Source: Ralstonia condita
Lineage (GTDB): Bacteria; Pseudomonadota; Gammaproteobacteria; Burkholderiales; Burkholderiaceae
Length of the DNA stretch: 64,000 nucleotides
Reading direction: 5' to 3'
NCBI RefSeq assembly: GCF_958405655.1
Contig: NZ_CATYWO010000001.1
Span: 744,001-808,000 of the forward strand
Made by a program: the position numbers and the translations under genes. Of this stretch, positions 8,777-16,759 are shown in pieces. Every line of letters begins with the position of its first letter. Within the stretch, counting starts at the first letter, position 1. The notes below the pieces were generated by a model. The model searched no databases, was not told the origin of the DNA, and worked only from the letters and a program-made list of their open reading frames with translations.

Positions 8777-9397
8777 ATGTCTGATCACCACCCGCTTCCC
8801 CCATCGCCTGACACTGCATCCGATACCGACGCCGGCCTGCGTGAGACGCCGGTTGCGTCCGCGCTGATGCACCAGGGCAAGTTTCTGACCCTCAAGCAGG
8901 ACATCGTTCGCTTGCCGAACGGGCGTAACGCGAGCCGCGAATACCTGATCCATCCGGGCGCAGTCATGATGATTCCGTTGTTCAACGACGGTACCGTGCT
9001 GATGGAACGCCAGTTCCGTTATCCCATTGGTCAGGTGATGATCGAATTCCCGGCTGGAAAGCTCGATCCAGAGGAGGGGGCCTTGGCCTGCGGCAAGCGT
9101 GAGCTGCGAGAGGAGACCGGCTACACCGCCGAGCGTTGGGATTACCTCACGCGGATCCATCCGGTCATCTCGTATTCCACCGAGTTCATCGACATCTATC
9201 TGGCGCGGGATCTGCAGCAAGGCGAGGCCGCGCTCGACGAAGGCGAATTCCTGGAGACCTTCATCACGTCGGCCGGGCAGTTGATCGACTGGGTCCGCGC
9301 CGGGAAGATATCCGACGTGAAGACCATCATCGGTGTGTTCTGGCTGGAGAAGATACTATCCGGCGAGTGGGCTCCGGGTGGCGCTGGCGCCGCTTGA
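8777..9397 (+). CDS. NUDIX hydrolase, probable ADP-ribose pyrophosphatase
   Basis: 206 residues from the ATG at 8777, which is preceded by GAGAG. A complete Nudix box is visible near residues 95-117 (GKLDPEEGALACGK followed by RELREETGY), fitting Gx5Ex7REUxEExGU. The upstream segment MIPLFNDGTVLMERQFRYP and the E-rich region following resemble ADP-ribose pyrophosphatases, which split ADP-ribose into AMP and ribose 5-phosphate in the cytoplasm. It follows the nuo operon by about 45 bp and may be read through from it. An upstream GTG at 8741 would add 12 residues but has no good ribosome-binding site. The substrate is inferred from the family. Confidence 0.85.
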   Translation: MSDHHPLPPSPDTASDTDAGLRETPVASALMHQGKFLTLKQDIVRLPNGRNASREYLIHPGAVMMIPLFNDGTVLMERQFRYPIGQVMIEFPAGKLDPEEGALACGKRELREETGYTAERWDYLTRIHPVISYSTEFIDIYLARDLQQGEAALDEGEFLETFITSAGQLIDWVRAGKISDVKTIIGVFWLEKILSGEWAPGGAGAA

Positions 9398-9442
9398 ATC
9401 ATCGGCAGCCGGCCCCACTTCCTTTGCTCACCGTCTCTTAGC

Positions 9443-9476
9443 GAACGGTCGTGCGAAAAAATTAGCACGACCGTTC
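9443..9476. promoter_or_regulatory. paired inverted operator-like site upstream of the DUF1178 gene
   Basis: A perfect 12-bp inverted repeat is present, GAACGGTCGTGC (9443-9454) and GCACGACCGTTC (9465-9476), separated by 10 bp. The centres are 22 bp apart, close to two helical turns. Each half is itself a near-palindrome (ACGACCGT core). A similar single palindrome lies at 37154-37165 before a 3-hydroxyacyl-CoA dehydrogenase. The form fits a TetR-type repressor operator, but the repressor is not in this window. Confidence 0.55.
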
Positions 9477-9525
9477 ACAAATTTTCGAATCGGGGATACA
9501 CTCATCTCCATGCGCTGGACCGATC

Positions 9526-9990
9526 ATGAAAGTGCTGGACCTCCGCTGTGCCAATGACCACCGCTTCGAAGGCTGGTTCGGTTCCGATGCCGACCTGCAA
9601 TCGCAGCAAGAGCGCGGGCTATTGACGTGCCCAGTTTGCGGTCACAACGAGGTTGAGCGCTTGCCGAGTGCGCCGCGCCTGAATTTGTCATCGTCACGTG
9701 CCGATGCCCCCACCAACGGGAATGCCGTCACGACGGGCGAAGGCAAGGCCGGTGTTTCCGCAGCAGCCCTGCAGCAGCTCTATCTGAAAGCCGTGCGCCA
9801 TGTCCTCGCCACGACCGAGGACGTCGGTGATCGGTTTGCAGAAGAGGCGCGCCGAATGCATTACAACGAGGCGCCGGAGCGGGGGATTCGCGGGACGACA
9901 TCTCGGGAGGAAGCGCAGGAGCTGGCAGAGGAAGGCATTGACGTGATGCCGCTGCTGGTGCCCGACGCGCTTAAGCAGCCCGTGCACTAG
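9526..9990 (+). CDS. DUF1178 family protein
   Basis: 154 residues, soluble. The N-terminus reads MKVLDLRCANDHRFEGWFGS, followed by CPVCGHNEVERLPSAPRLN; the Cys-x4-His and CPxC residues look like a small zinc ribbon. The C-terminal half has the family pattern HVLATTEDVGDRFAEEARRMH and GIRGTTSREEAQELAEEGID. These features and the length fit DUF1178, a family of unknown function often found near fatty-acid or amino-acid breakdown genes. Two acyl-CoA dehydrogenase genes follow. The paired operator-like site lies 50-80 bp upstream. Confidence 0.85.
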   Translation: MKVLDLRCANDHRFEGWFGSDADLQSQQERGLLTCPVCGHNEVERLPSAPRLNLSSSRADAPTNGNAVTTGEGKAGVSAAALQQLYLKAVRHVLATTEDVGDRFAEEARRMHYNEAPERGIRGTTSREEAQELAEEGIDVMPLLVPDALKQPVH

Positions 9991-10074
9991 TCGCCCGATT
10001 CCAGGTCCGCGCCGGTCCGACAGAACGTTCTCCATCGATTTGCCGCGGTGGAGAGCCAACCACAGGAGACAGGC

Positions 10075-11271
10075 ATGGATCTGAACTACTCGGCGGCCGA
10101 TGACGCGTTCCGCCAGGAAGTCCGCGGCTGGCTGCAAGCCAATCTGCCCAAGGACATCCAAGACAAGGTGTTGAACCACCGCCGCCTGAACCGCGACGAT
10201 TTCGTACGCTGGCACAAGGCTTTGGCGGGCAAGGGCTGGTCGGTCCCGCACTGGCCGGTCGAATGGGGCGGCACCGGCTGGACCCCCATCCAAAAACACA
10301 TCTGGGACGAAGAGTGCGCGCAGGTCGGCGCGCCTGGCGTGCTGCCGTTCGGCGTCAGCATGGTCGCGCCCGTCATCATGAAGTACGGCAACGAAGCGCA
10401 GAAACGCTACTACTTGCCGCGCATCCTGGACTGTACCGACTGGTGGTGCCAGGGCTATTCGGAGCCGGGCTCGGGCTCCGACCTCGCCTCGCTGAAGACG
10501 CGCGCGGTACGCGAAGGTGACCACTACATCGTCAATGGCCAGAAAACCTGGACGACGCTCGGCCAGCACGCCGACATGATTTTCTGCCTCGTCCGCACGG
10601 ACCCGGAGGCCAAGAAGCAGGAGGGTATCTCGTTCCTGCTGATCGACATGAAGACGCCGGGCATTACCGTTCGCCCGATCATCATGCTCGACGAAGAGCA
10701 CGAGGTGAACGAGGTGTTCTTCGACAACGTGAAGGTGCCGGTCGAAAACCTCATCGGCGAAGAGAACCGCGGCTGGACGTATGCCAAGTACCTGCTTGGC
10801 CACGAGCGCACCGGCATTGCTCGCGTGGGCAATTCGAAGCGCGAACTCGCATTCCTCAAGCGCGTCGCGTTGCAGCATCAGAAGAACGGCAAGCCGTTGC
10901 TGCAAGATCCGATGTTCGCTGCCAAGATCGCTTCGCTCGAAATTGAACTGCTGGCGCTGGAGATGACGGTGCTGCGTGTGGTGTCGAACGAGAACGCCGG
11001 CAAGGGCCCGGGCCCCGAGGCATCGCTGCTGAAGATCAAGGGCACGCAGATCCAGCAGTTGCTGACCGAACTGATGGTCGAGGCCGTGGGGCCGTATGCC
11101 CAGCCTTTCGACCCGGACTACCTCGAGGGCGATGTGCCGCAGGCCGTCACGGGCGACAACGATGCTGCGCCGCTCGCACCGTACTACTTCAACTATCGCA
11201 AGACCTCGATCTACGGCGGGTCGAATGAAATCCAGCGCAACATCATCTCGCAGATGATCCTTGGCGTCTGA
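10075..11271 (+). CDS. acyl-CoA dehydrogenase family protein
   Basis: 398 residues from the ATG at 10075 (CAGGAGACAGGC precedes it). A FAD-dependent acyl-CoA dehydrogenase fold is evident: the N-terminal helical domain, the FAD-contact segment YSEPGSGSDLASLKTRA, NGQKTWTTLGQHAD in the beta domain, and a C-terminal helical domain ending IYGGSNEIQRNIISQMILG. It is paired with a second acyl-CoA dehydrogenase gene 35 bp downstream. Such unequal pairs often act as heteromers (as in pimeloyl-CoA or steroid side-chain dehydrogenases). The substrate cannot be told from the sequence. A 10-bp palindrome AGAACGTTCT lies at 10022-10031. Confidence 0.9.
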   Translation: MDLNYSAADDAFRQEVRGWLQANLPKDIQDKVLNHRRLNRDDFVRWHKALAGKGWSVPHWPVEWGGTGWTPIQKHIWDEECAQVGAPGVLPFGVSMVAPVIMKYGNEAQKRYYLPRILDCTDWWCQGYSEPGSGSDLASLKTRAVREGDHYIVNGQKTWTTLGQHADMIFCLVRTDPEAKKQEGISFLLIDMKTPGITVRPIIMLDEEHEVNEVFFDNVKVPVENLIGEENRGWTYAKYLLGHERTGIARVGNSKRELAFLKRVALQHQKNGKPLLQDPMFAAKIASLEIELLALEMTVLRVVSNENAGKGPGPEASLLKIKGTQIQQLLTELMVEAVGPYAQPFDPDYLEGDVPQAVTGDNDAAPLAPYYFNYRKTSIYGGSNEIQRNIISQMILGV

Positions 11272-11306
11272 GCAGAACGGCGACAGAACACATAGCGGAG
11301 ACAAAC

Positions 11307-12437
11307 ATGGATTTCTCGTTCACCGACGAACAGAAGCAACTGGCCGATGCAGTGCGCCGCTTCATCGACAAGGACTACGACTTCGAGACGCGCAAGAAGG
11401 TCGTGTATTCCCCCGAAGGCGTATCGCAAGGCCATTGGGATGCGTTGGCGGAGCTCGGTCTGACGGCACTGCCGGTGCCGGAGGCACAAGGCGGTTTTGA
11501 TGGTCGCGCGATGGACCTGCTGGTCGTCATGCAGGAACTCGGCCGCGGCCTGGTCGTGGAGCCGTATCAGGCCACCGTGCTGGGCGCGCAGGCGCTCAAG
11601 CTGGCGGGCGGTCAGGATGCATTGCTCGAAGAAGTCGCTGGCGGCGCCGTGAAGCTGGCCATTGCCTTCGGCGAGCCCCAATCGCGCTATGAGCTTTTCA
11701 ACGTCACCACGCGCGCTGCGCAGCAGGGCAACGGCTGGACGCTCACCGGCGAGAAGGCGGTGGTGGTGCACGGCGCACAGGCTGACAAGCTGATCGTCTC
11801 GGCACGTACCGGCGGCGACGCGCGTGATACGTCGGGTCTGTCGCTCTTCGTGGTCGACCGTAACGCCGCCGGCGTCACGGTCAAGGACTACCGTACGATC
11901 GACAACCTGCGTGCTGCCGACATCCGCTTCGACAACGCACCGGCAACGCTGCTGGGCACTGCGGGCGAGGCGTGGGAAACCATCGATGCCGTGGCCGATC
12001 TTGGTTGTGTCCTGCTGTGCGCAGAAGCGATCGGCCTGATCGATGCGCTGAACGCCGCAACGCTGGAGTACACCAAGACCCGCCAGCAGTTCGGCGTGCC
12101 CATCGCGCGCTTCCAGGCACTGCAGCATCGTATGGTCGATATGTTCATCCACGCAGAGCAGGCCCGTTCGATTACCTATCTGGCTGCTGCGCACTTTGAA
12201 GATGGCGATGTCGAGGCACGCCGCCGCTACGTGTCGGCGGCCAAGGCGCGTGTCGGCCAGGCAGCGCGAGACGTTGGTCAGGAAGCCGTGCAACTGCACG
12301 GCGGCATGGGCGTGACGAACGAATTGCCGGCCGCGCACATGTTCAAGCGGCTGACAATGATCAACACGACGCTGGGCGACGTGGACCATCACCTGGCACG
12401 CTTCGCATCGCTGCCGGGTTTCCAGCAAGCGGCGTAA
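11307..12437 (+). CDS. acyl-CoA dehydrogenase family protein (second of pair)
   Basis: 376 residues, shorter and more divergent than its neighbour. MDFSFTDEQKQLADAVRRF at the start and the C-terminal QEAVQLHGGMGVTNELPAAH are acyl-CoA dehydrogenase features. The central FAD-binding segments are weaker than in the upstream gene (EPQSRYELFNVTTRA replaces the usual TEPxAGSD-like motif), which fits a partner subunit of a heteromeric enzyme. It lies 35 bp after the first dehydrogenase and is closed by a strong hairpin. Its substrate is not identifiable. Confidence 0.88.
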   Translation: MDFSFTDEQKQLADAVRRFIDKDYDFETRKKVVYSPEGVSQGHWDALAELGLTALPVPEAQGGFDGRAMDLLVVMQELGRGLVVEPYQATVLGAQALKLAGGQDALLEEVAGGAVKLAIAFGEPQSRYELFNVTTRAAQQGNGWTLTGEKAVVVHGAQADKLIVSARTGGDARDTSGLSLFVVDRNAAGVTVKDYRTIDNLRAADIRFDNAPATLLGTAGEAWETIDAVADLGCVLLCAEAIGLIDALNAATLEYTKTRQQFGVPIARFQALQHRMVDMFIHAEQARSITYLAAAHFEDGDVEARRRYVSAAKARVGQAARDVGQEAVQLHGGMGVTNELPAAHMFKRLTMINTTLGDVDHHLARFASLPGFQQAA

Positions 12438-12448
12438 CGGCAAACCTG

Positions 12449-12482
12449 AACGCCCCGCATTCGTGCGGGGCGTTGTCATTTG
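12449..12482 (+). terminator. hairpin terminator after the acyl-CoA dehydrogenase pair
   Basis: An 11-bp perfect stem AACGCCCCGCA/TGCGGGGCGTT with a TTCG tetraloop is followed by a weak T-run (GTCATTT). It may only reduce read-through to the MaoC genes that start right after it. Confidence 0.7.
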
Positions 12483-12493
12483 GAGGAGACGAG

Positions 12494-12979
12494 ATGGCGG
12501 AGAACGAAAGGGCAGCAACAACACGATCGTACGAGTTCTACTTCGACGATTTCGAAGTCGGCCGCACGCTGCAGATGGGCACCTACACGGTTACCGAAGA
12601 AGAGATCCTGACCTTCGCGCGGCAGTACGATCCGCAGCCGTTCCACATCGATGCGCAAGCCGCCAAGCACAGCATCTACGGCGGCATCATTTCCAGCGGC
12701 TGGATGACCTGCTCGATCATGATGCGGCTGATGGTGACGGGGTTTCTCGGCAAGGCGGCCAGCATGGGCTCGCCCGGCGTGGATGAAATCCGCTGGATGA
12801 AGCCGGTGTATCCGGGCGACACGCTGTCGGTGTCGAGCACCTGCATGGAAGTGCGTCCGTCGCAGTCGAAGCCGGATCGCGGCGTGGCCGTCAACCGCTG
12901 GGAGGCTCGCAACCAGCGCGGCGAACTCGTCTGTACCGTCACGGGCATGGGCCTGTTCGGTCGCCGTCCGCAAGCCTGA
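12494..12979 (+). CDS. MaoC family dehydratase (hot-dog fold)
   Basis: 161 residues from the ATG at 12494, preceded by GGAGGAGACGAG. It carries the MaoC/hydratase-2 core YFDDFEVGRT near the start, then the catalytic-type Asp and His in FARQYDPQPFHIDAQAA, and ISSGWMTCSIMMRLM. This fold hydrates enoyl-CoA thioesters. It is followed 37 bp later by a second MaoC gene, and both follow the acyl-CoA dehydrogenase pair. Together they make a plausible dehydrogenation plus hydration module for an unusual acyl-CoA. Confidence 0.88.
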   Translation: MAENERAATTRSYEFYFDDFEVGRTLQMGTYTVTEEEILTFARQYDPQPFHIDAQAAKHSIYGGIISSGWMTCSIMMRLMVTGFLGKAASMGSPGVDEIRWMKPVYPGDTLSVSSTCMEVRPSQSKPDRGVAVNRWEARNQRGELVCTVTGMGLFGRRPQA

Positions 12980-13016
12980 TCGCTCGCCATTCCATCACAA
13001 CAAGGAGACAACGCAG

Positions 13017-13496
13017 ATGCGCATCATCGAATCGCTCGACGAGCTCAAAGGCTTGATCGGCCAGGAAGTTGCCGTGAGCGACTGGACCGAGATCACGCAG
13101 CAGCAGGTCAACCTCTTTGCCGAGGCCACGGGCGATCACCAGTGGATTCACGTGGATGTGGAGCGTGCCAAGCGCGAGTCGCCGTTTGGCGCGCCGGTGG
13201 CGCACGGCTTCCTCACGCTGTCGCTTTTGCCCATGCTGATGGCCAACGCGATCGAGATGTCAGACGTGAAGATGGGCGTGAACTACGGCCTGAACAAGGT
13301 CCGCTTCACCGCGCCCGTGCCGGTGGGCAGCCGTGTGCGCGCCCGCGTGAAGCTGGTGGAAATGGAAGCGCTGCCGCCATTGCCCAATGCCCCCACGCTG
13401 ACGGGCGCGCAGATGACCTGGGCGGTGACCATCGAACGCGAAGGGCAGGATCGCCCGGTGTGCGTGGCCGAATCGATCTCTCGCCGCTATTCCTGA
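13017..13496 (+). CDS. MaoC family dehydratase (hot-dog fold)
   Basis: 159 residues. It shows the hydratase-2 motif FAEATGDHQWIHVDVERA with the Asp/His pair, then the strand GAPVAHGFLTLSLLPMLM and GLNKVRFTAPVPVGSRVRAR. It is more typical of single-domain (R)-enoyl-CoA hydratases, such as NodN or PhaJ relatives, than the preceding gene. AAGGAGACAACGCAG gives a clear ribosome-binding site. The neighbourhood suggests acyl-CoA degradation; the chain-length preference is unknown. Confidence 0.9.
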   Translation: MRIIESLDELKGLIGQEVAVSDWTEITQQQVNLFAEATGDHQWIHVDVERAKRESPFGAPVAHGFLTLSLLPMLMANAIEMSDVKMGVNYGLNKVRFTAPVPVGSRVRARVKLVEMEALPPLPNAPTLTGAQMTWAVTIEREGQDRPVCVAESISRRYS

Positions 13497-13519
13497 GTCG
13501 CGTCTTTCTCATGTTCCCC

Positions 13520-13547
13520 AGGCCGGCGCAATGCCGGCCTTTCTTTT
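13520..13547 (+). terminator. rho-independent terminator
   Basis: An 8-bp stem AGGCCGGC/GCCGGCCT with a GCAAT loop is followed by TTCTTTTT. It closes the MaoC gene and separates it from the urea locus. Confidence 0.85.
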
Positions 13548-13626
13548 TGCACTGGCGTGCGCTTGCACTCCGCTTGTTTTGTGCTTGTCTTTACGCGCCC
13601 CAAGCGGGCGCATTCCAACGAACACA

Positions 13627-13665
13627 TGCGCTGACTTGGCGCGGCTTCAGCACCGTTTTGGCGCG
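13627..13665. promoter_or_regulatory. two NtrC-like enhancer sites upstream of urtA
   Basis: Two 17-bp elements fit the NtrC pattern TGCACC-N4-TGGTGCA imperfectly: TGCGCTGACTTGGCGCG (13627-13643) and AGCACCGTTTTGGCGCG (13649-13665). They start 22 bp apart and lie some 30-70 bp before the sigma-54 core promoter. The second keeps GCACC-N4-TGG-N-GC. The match is by eye; binding is inferred. Confidence 0.55.
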
Positions 13666-13693
13666 TATTTCCCTTTGAACGAGCCAAATGCGA

Positions 13694-13709
13694 TGGCACG
13701 GTAGTTGCA
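13694..13709 (+). promoter_or_regulatory. sigma-54 (RpoN) promoter of urtA
   Basis: TGGCACGGTAGTTGCA matches the -24/-12 consensus TGGCACG-N4-TTGCA at every conserved position, including the invariant GG and GC. It lies 51 bp before the urtA ATG and downstream of two NtrC-like sites. This predicts RpoN- and NtrC-dependent expression of the urea importer under nitrogen limitation. Confidence 0.82.
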
Positions 13710-13760
13710 CTTTTGGGCCCCGGGAGTCGTTCTTGCCACCAATAAACCCAAGGAGCCGCA

Positions 13761-15020
13761 ATGAAACGTCGTGAGCTGTTGAAGCTGTCTGCCGCCGCCG
13801 CAACGCTGTTGTCCGTGTCGAGCCTCGCGTTTGCCCAGGCCAAAGAACCGATCAAGGTCGGCATCCTGCATTCGCTGTCGGGCACGATGGCCATCTCCGA
13901 GACGTCGCTGAAAGACGTCGCGCTGATGACGATCGACGAGATCAACAAGAGTGGTGGCGTGCTGGGCCGCAAGCTGGAGCCGGTGGTGGTGGACCCGGCG
14001 TCGAACTGGCCGCTGTTTGCCGAGAAGGCGCGCGGGCTGCTGACGCAGGACAAGGTGGCCGTGACGTTCGGCTGCTGGACGTCGGTGTCGCGCAAGTCGG
14101 TGCTGCCGGTCTATGAAGAGCTGAACGGTCTGCTGTTCTACCCGGTGCAATACGAAGGCGAAGAGATGTCGAAGAACGTCTTCTATACCGGCGCGGCGCC
14201 CAACCAGCAGGCCATTCCGGCCGTGGAATACCTGATGAGCAAGGAGGGCGGCGGTGCCAAGCGCTTCTTCCTGCTCGGTACCGATTACGTCTATCCGCGC
14301 ACGACCAACAAGATCCTGCGCGCGTTCCTGCACAGCAAGGGCGTGAAGGACAGCGACATCGAAGAGGTCTACACCCCGTTCGGCCACTCCGACTACCAAA
14401 CCATCGTCGCCAACATCAAGAAGTTTGCGCAGGGCGGCAAGACGGCCGTGGTGTCGACCATCAACGGCGACTCCAACGTGCCGTTCTACAAGGAACTCGG
14501 CAACGCGGGCCTGAAGGCCAAGGACGTGCCGGTGGTGGCCTTCTCGGTGGGTGAAGAAGAACTGCGCGGCATCGACACCAAGCCGCTGGTGGGCCATCTG
14601 GCTGCATGGAACTACTTCATGTCGGTCAAGAACCCCGTCAACGACGACTTCAAGAAGAAGTGGGCTGCATGGGTCAAGGCCAACAATCTGCCCGGCGGCG
14701 ACAAGCGCGTCACCAACGACCCGATGGAAGCCACCTACGTCGGCATCATGATGTGGAAGCAAGCTGTCGAGAAGGCCGGTTCCACCGACGTAGACAAGGT
14801 CCGCAAGGCGATGTACGGCCAGCAGTTCAAGGCTCCGTCGGGCTTCACGCTGGTGATGAACAACAACCATCACCTGAGCAAGCCTGTGATGATTGGCGAG
14901 GTGCGTGGCGACGGCCAGTTCAACGTCGTGTGGAAGACGCCGACGGTGATCCGTGCCAAGCCGTGGAGCCCGTACATCCCGGGCAACGAGGGCAAGCCTG
15001 ACATGGTTGCAAGCAAGTAA
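13761..15020 (+). CDS. urtA: urea ABC transporter, substrate-binding protein
   Basis: 419 residues. The N-terminus MKRRELLKLSAAAATLLSVS is an export signal with an RR pair that could use the Tat route, with probable cleavage near residue 25. The mature part begins with the amide/urea-binding protein motif IKVGILHSLSGTMAISE, followed by the family-specific TFGCWTSVSRKSVLPVYEE and FYPVQYEGEE. It binds urea in the periplasm and delivers it to UrtBC. It heads urtABCDE, with AAGGAGCC before the ATG, and is preceded by the sigma-54 promoter. Confidence 0.95.
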   Translation: MKRRELLKLSAAAATLLSVSSLAFAQAKEPIKVGILHSLSGTMAISETSLKDVALMTIDEINKSGGVLGRKLEPVVVDPASNWPLFAEKARGLLTQDKVAVTFGCWTSVSRKSVLPVYEELNGLLFYPVQYEGEEMSKNVFYTGAAPNQQAIPAVEYLMSKEGGGAKRFFLLGTDYVYPRTTNKILRAFLHSKGVKDSDIEEVYTPFGHSDYQTIVANIKKFAQGGKTAVVSTINGDSNVPFYKELGNAGLKAKDVPVVAFSVGEEELRGIDTKPLVGHLAAWNYFMSVKNPVNDDFKKKWAAWVKANNLPGGDKRVTNDPMEATYVGIMMWKQAVEKAGSTDVDKVRKAMYGQQFKAPSGFTLVMNNNHHLSKPVMIGEVRGDGQFNVVWKTPTVIRAKPWSPYIPGNEGKPDMVASK

Positions 15021-15126
15021 TGTGGTCAGGCGGACGGGTCACGTGTCTGACGTGGCCAGTCCTTTGAACGACGCTGTACGACGTGGCGGACCGGTTTCGA
15101 CATCGGCCGCCACGCATCGGATTGCC

Positions 15127-16758
15127 ATGATGCGCTTGTCCCGCTGGTTGTTTCATTCCCTTGCCGCACTGCTGTGCGCCTTCTGTCTGACTGCGATGCC
15201 CGCGGTATCTGCGTGGGCGGCCGGACAACCCCTGACCCAGGCCGATCTCAAGCCGCTGGCCGAAGACGACTTCGATGCCAAGGTCAAGACGCTCAACGCG
15301 CTGGCCGCTGCGCCCGCCGAACAAGCCGGGCCGATCCTGCAAGCGTTGCAGAATGACGCGCTGTTCTTCGCGCCCGCCGCCGGCATGGTGCGCCAGGACG
15401 GCGAGAAGTACCTGGATGCGATCTCCGGTCAGCCGGTCACCGTCAAGGCCGACGATCTGCAATCCCTCACACTGAACAATGCCCTGCGTGCGCAAGTCGA
15501 CAGTGCGGCGAGCGGCTTCGTGCTGCAATCGCCCGACCGTGCCGTGCGCGCGCAAGCCGTCGATACGTTGCTCGCGCATCCCGAGACGGCGTCGCGCCCC
15601 ATTGTCGACGCCGCACGCAAGCATGAAACCGATCCGGAGCTGCGCGGCAAGCTGCATCTGCTGTGGGCCAACCTCGCGCTCGACGATGGCACGCATGCCG
15701 AGAAGCTCGAAGCGCTAAAGTTGCTCGCAGCCGATACGAATCCGCAGACCCGCCAGCGCATCGCCCCGTTGCTTGCCAAAGACAGCGGCGCCGACAATGA
15801 GCTGCGTGCCGCCGCACAGCAAGCGCTCGACAGTCTGACCGCGCAGGAACGCAAATCTGAACTGATCGGCAACCTGTTTGCCGGCCTGAGCCTCGGTTCC
15901 GTGCTGCTGCTAGCGGCCCTCGGGCTGGCCATTACCTACGGCCTGATCGGCGTCATCAACATGGCGCACGGTGAGTTCCTGATGATCGGTGCGTATGCCA
16001 CCTACGTGGTGCAGACGATTTTCCGCAACGACTTTCCGAACGCCTTCGACTGGTATCTGCCCGCAGCGCTGCCTGCCGCGTTCCTGGCGGCGGCTGTCGT
16101 CGGCTTTGCACTGGAGCGGCTGGTGCTGCGTCACCTGTATGGCCGTCCGCTGGAAACGCTGCTCGCCACCTTCGGGATCAGCCTGCTTTTGATGCAGGCG
16201 GTGCGCTCCATCTTCGGTGCGCAGAACGTGGAGGTTGCCAACCCGAGCTGGATGAGCGGCGGCGTTGCCCTGACGCAGGGCCTTGTGCTGCCGTACAACC
16301 GGCTCGTCATCCTGCTGTTTGCGCTGGCCGTGGTGGCGATCGCCTGGGCGGTGCTCAACCGCACGCGCCTGGGGCTGTTCGTGCGTGCCACCACGCAGAA
16401 TCGCACGATGGCCGCCTGCGTTGGCGTGCGTACGTGGAAGGTCGACAGCTACGCGTTTGCATTCGGCGCGGGTATTGCCGGGCTGGGCGGCTGCGCGCTT
16501 TCGCAGATCGGCAACGTCGGGCCGGACCTCGGCCAGAGCTACATCATCGATTCGTTCATGGCCGTGGTGCTGGGCGGGGTGGGGCAGCTGGCGGGCACGA
16601 TCATCGGTGCGTTCGGGCTGGGCCTTATCAACAAATTCATCGAGCCGTTCTATGGCGCGGTGCTGGCGAAGATCATCGTGCTGGTGCTGATCGTGCTGTT
16701 CATCCAGAAGCGTCCGCAGGGCCTGTTCGCCCTCAAAGGCCGCAGCGCCGAGGCCTGA
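15127..16758 (+). CDS. urtB: urea ABC transporter, permease UrtB
   Basis: About 543 residues from the ATG at 15127 (the next ATG at 15130 is equally possible). It starts with a signal-like hydrophobic segment, then an alanine-rich helical soluble domain to about residue 240, then the LivH-type permease domain (ITYGLIGVINMAHGEFLMIG, LRHLYGRPLETLLATFGISL, GLGLINKFIEPFYGAVLAKI). The extra N-terminal domain is normal for UrtB. The frame is open upstream to 14953 inside urtA, but the signal peptide and normal length favour 15127. urtC begins 1 bp after the stop codon. Confidence 0.93.
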   Translation: MMRLSRWLFHSLAALLCAFCLTAMPAVSAWAAGQPLTQADLKPLAEDDFDAKVKTLNALAAAPAEQAGPILQALQNDALFFAPAAGMVRQDGEKYLDAISGQPVTVKADDLQSLTLNNALRAQVDSAASGFVLQSPDRAVRAQAVDTLLAHPETASRPIVDAARKHETDPELRGKLHLLWANLALDDGTHAEKLEALKLLAADTNPQTRQRIAPLLAKDSGADNELRAAAQQALDSLTAQERKSELIGNLFAGLSLGSVLLLAALGLAITYGLIGVINMAHGEFLMIGAYATYVVQTIFRNDFPNAFDWYLPAALPAAFLAAAVVGFALERLVLRHLYGRPLETLLATFGISLLLMQAVRSIFGAQNVEVANPSWMSGGVALTQGLVLPYNRLVILLFALAVVAIAWAVLNRTRLGLFVRATTQNRTMAACVGVRTWKVDSYAFAFGAGIAGLGGCALSQIGNVGPDLGQSYIIDSFMAVVLGGVGQLAGTIIGAFGLGLINKFIEPFYGAVLAKIIVLVLIVLFIQKRPQGLFALKGRSAEA

Positions 16759-16759
16759 T

